A DNA stretch of 64,000 nucleotides, from positions 207,866 to 271,865 of the forward strand of contig NZ_NIWU01000009.1 in the NCBI RefSeq assembly GCF_002236105.1, given 5' to 3'. The position numbers and the translations under genes were made by a program. A model generated the notes under the pieces. The model saw nothing but the letters and a program-made list of their open reading frames with translations. It was not told the origin of the DNA and did no database searches. This document shows, piece after piece, positions 62,679 through 64,000 of this stretch. Every line of letters begins with the position of its first letter. Within the stretch, counting starts at the first letter, position 1. Source of the stretch: Pseudomonas umsongensis. GTDB taxonomy: Bacteria > Pseudomonadota > Gammaproteobacteria > Pseudomonadales > Pseudomonadaceae.

Positions 62679-63994
62679 TGGAACAACCACATAGGTAACA
62701 GTAAAGTTCAGGCACATGGGTAACACCTGATCACTTATTTTTGATTACTTTGAGCGTCAGATAACCATCCTTAGCGTCTCGTTCATCAACCCGTCCCAGT
62801 AGAACAGGCCCAAAGATGATGTCCCAAGCCCCTTCGCTGATGTTCTCCAATCCGACTATCTGATGTTTCAGGACATAGCCGACATAGATTCTGAGCCTTC
62901 CTTTGTTCACCACGCCGTTGGAGTCCGTTCGGTATGCCTCAACATGGCTTGGGTACTTCATCTCCGGCAGCTTCCTCGGAAATGCCCGTGACGAGCTTGT
63001 ATAGCAGGAGCCTGGTGTTTTCTGCCCCAAAGCCTCATGAAGACGTTCATGATTATAGTGCTGCATGAACAGGTCAAAATGCTTCTGCTGGGCTCCCCAC
63101 TCAATTTCCGGCGGCCTTGGCAATGTGCTCTTAAGCGTGCGGTGCATGCGCTCATGCCGTCCATTCTGCTCGGGTCGACCCGGCTGAATCCTTTCGTGAA
63201 TGATGCCCAGGCGGGCCCACCAGATAGACAACTGCGATAACCCGGCACGCCCACCGCTGGCGAAAGGGACTCCGTTGTCCGTACGGATCCGCTCAGGCAT
63301 TCCATACATCTTGAATAACCGCTCGAAGGTGGCCTTGGCGTCCTTGAAAGTCGTGCTCGGCATGCTTTCACAAGCCAGTAAAAATCGACTGGCGTGATCC
63401 ATTACCGTCAACGGGTAACACCAGACACCGTCTCCTGTCAGGTATTGGCCTTTGTAATCAGCGCTCCAGAGCTGGTTAGGAAGGTCGGCTTTCTGAAGTG
63501 GTTTGGGATAAACGGCGACACGTTGGCGCAACCGCCGAGACACCACCAATCCCGCTTTTTTAAGCACGTTGTAGATCGTGGTTTTGGAGGGTGGCGGCTG
63601 ATCTGGAAACCGCTCTCTCAGGGCTGTCTGGATCTTTTTCGGGCCTGGCGTGGTTTGCCCTTGGCCGCGCAGCTCAAGAATGGCCTCTTTGACCGCAAAC
63701 GGCACAGCCTGAGCTTGAGAGTGGCGCTTGCGACTGCACTCCGCCAATCCGTTGATGCTGTCCGCGTTGTAGCGGGCTACCCACTTGTAACCGGTCTTGC
63801 GACTGATGCTGTGAGCCGCACAAAGTTGGCTGAAATTAAGTCGACCGGACAGATAGTCGGCAATGAACATCACTTTCAGGTCCATAGGTTTGAGCTCTCG
63901 CCACGGCATGGTCAGATCCTCGGAATCGACCAGTGCCAGTTAAAAACTGTTACCTATGTGCTTGAACTGTTTTGTTACCTATGTGGGTGAGTCA
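62679..63994 (-). mobile_element. IS481-family insertion sequence
   Basis: The element carries one transposase and has inverted ends. The 39-bp arms 62687-62725 and 63948-63986 are inverted copies with a few mismatches. Each arm holds two direct copies of CACATAGGTAACA (one with a G) about 24 bp apart, probable transposase sites. Outer limits are set by TG/CA at the tips and the end of the disrupted repeat; they could be off by several bases. Target duplication could not be seen because the window ends 6 bp later. Confidence 0.85.
62731..63909 (-). CDS. IS481-family transposase
   Basis: The 392-aa protein has an N-terminal helix-turn-helix (FSQLCAAHSISRKTGYKWVARY), then the DDE catalytic core: LWSADYKGQY (Asp), RIRTDNGVPFAS (Asp) and RPEQNGRHERMHRTLK (Glu). 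Length is slightly above many IS481 members. GAGGAT is upstream of the ATG on the minus strand. The frame is intact, so the element may be active. Confidence 0.93.
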   Translation of the reverse strand: MPWRELKPMDLKVMFIADYLSGRLNFSQLCAAHSISRKTGYKWVARYNADSINGLAECSRKRHSQAQAVPFAVKEAILELRGQGQTTPGPKKIQTALRERFPDQPPPSKTTIYNVLKKAGLVVSRRLRQRVAVYPKPLQKADLPNQLWSADYKGQYLTGDGVWCYPLTVMDHASRFLLACESMPSTTFKDAKATFERLFKMYGMPERIRTDNGVPFASGGRAGLSQLSIWWARLGIIHERIQPGRPEQNGRHERMHRTLKSTLPRPPEIEWGAQQKHFDLFMQHYNHERLHEALGQKTPGSCYTSSSRAFPRKLPEMKYPSHVEAYRTDSNGVVNKGRLRIYVGYVLKHQIVGLENISEGAWDIIFGPVLLGRVDERDAKDGYLTLKVIKNK

Positions 63995-64000
63995 TACCGG

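Overview
The window looks like chromosomal DNA of a Pseudomonas of the fluorescens group. It is GC-rich with Pseudomonas-like codon use and many LysR regulators. It carries REP/REPIN palindromes of the fluorescens type (GGAGCGAGC...GCTCGCTCC), an OprD-family porin, a class II PHA synthase relative and vanillate/protocatechuate genes. Most of it is accessory catabolism rather than core metabolism. I found no tRNA, rRNA or CRISPR array.

Layout. (1) 1-11367: a giant RTX protein with two animal-type heme peroxidase domains (minus strand, cut by the window edge), divergent from its likely type I secretion system (ABC transporter, membrane fusion protein, TolC-like protein). (2) 11563-20813: a lipoprotein, a decayed sulfatase end, an outer-membrane barrel protein, then a LysR-controlled SDR / MFS / split-transketolase operon for an unknown ketose or polyol, a hydrolase remnant, another LysR and a DMT permease. 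(3) 20897-25314 and 31802-44170: two blocks for 2-aminoethylphosphonate (AEP) use. Together they encode PhnW, a RidA plus FAD oxidoreductase pair, two PhnX copies, two OPA-type permeases, an iron alcohol dehydrogenase, aldehyde dehydrogenase, acetyl-CoA synthetase, two LysR regulators and a PctA-like chemoreceptor. (4) 25491-31738, lying between those blocks: an operon of SnoaL-like, SDR, FAD amine-oxidase-like, DUF1365, CFA-synthase-like and DUF2878 genes, facing a chalcone-isomerase-like / DUF3833 pair. Its promoter has paired TGTACA boxes around the -35, as expected for a CarH/LitR light-controlled furan or modified fatty acid operon. (5) 44386-48409: small conserved genes, a TonB-dependent siderophore receptor, a secreted HExxH protein and a lipoprotein. 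(6) 48778-58860: aromatic catabolism, with a VanK-like permease, OprD porin, VanR, VanB, VanA, an MHS-family permease, PcaQ, PcaH and PcaG; palindromic AATGGATCCATT operators mark the VanR regulon. (7) 59116-64000: an orphan PHA-synthase-like gene, REP clusters, about 3.5 tandem copies of a roughly 450-bp non-coding repeat, and an IS481-family element that interrupts the last copy.

How the genes work together. In the AEP region, amine removal by PhnW or by the FAD enzyme plus RidA gives phosphonoacetaldehyde. PhnX splits this to acetaldehyde and phosphate, the aldehyde dehydrogenase gives acetate and AcsA gives acetyl-CoA, so the window alone could encode the full route. In the aromatic region vanillate is imported, demethylated to protocatechuate by VanAB and ring-opened by PcaHG. 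Later beta-ketoadipate genes are not in the window.

Limits. All calls come from reading translated sequence and motifs by eye. No database search, structure prediction or promoter scoring was run. Substrates of permeases and dehydrogenases rest on neighbourhood.
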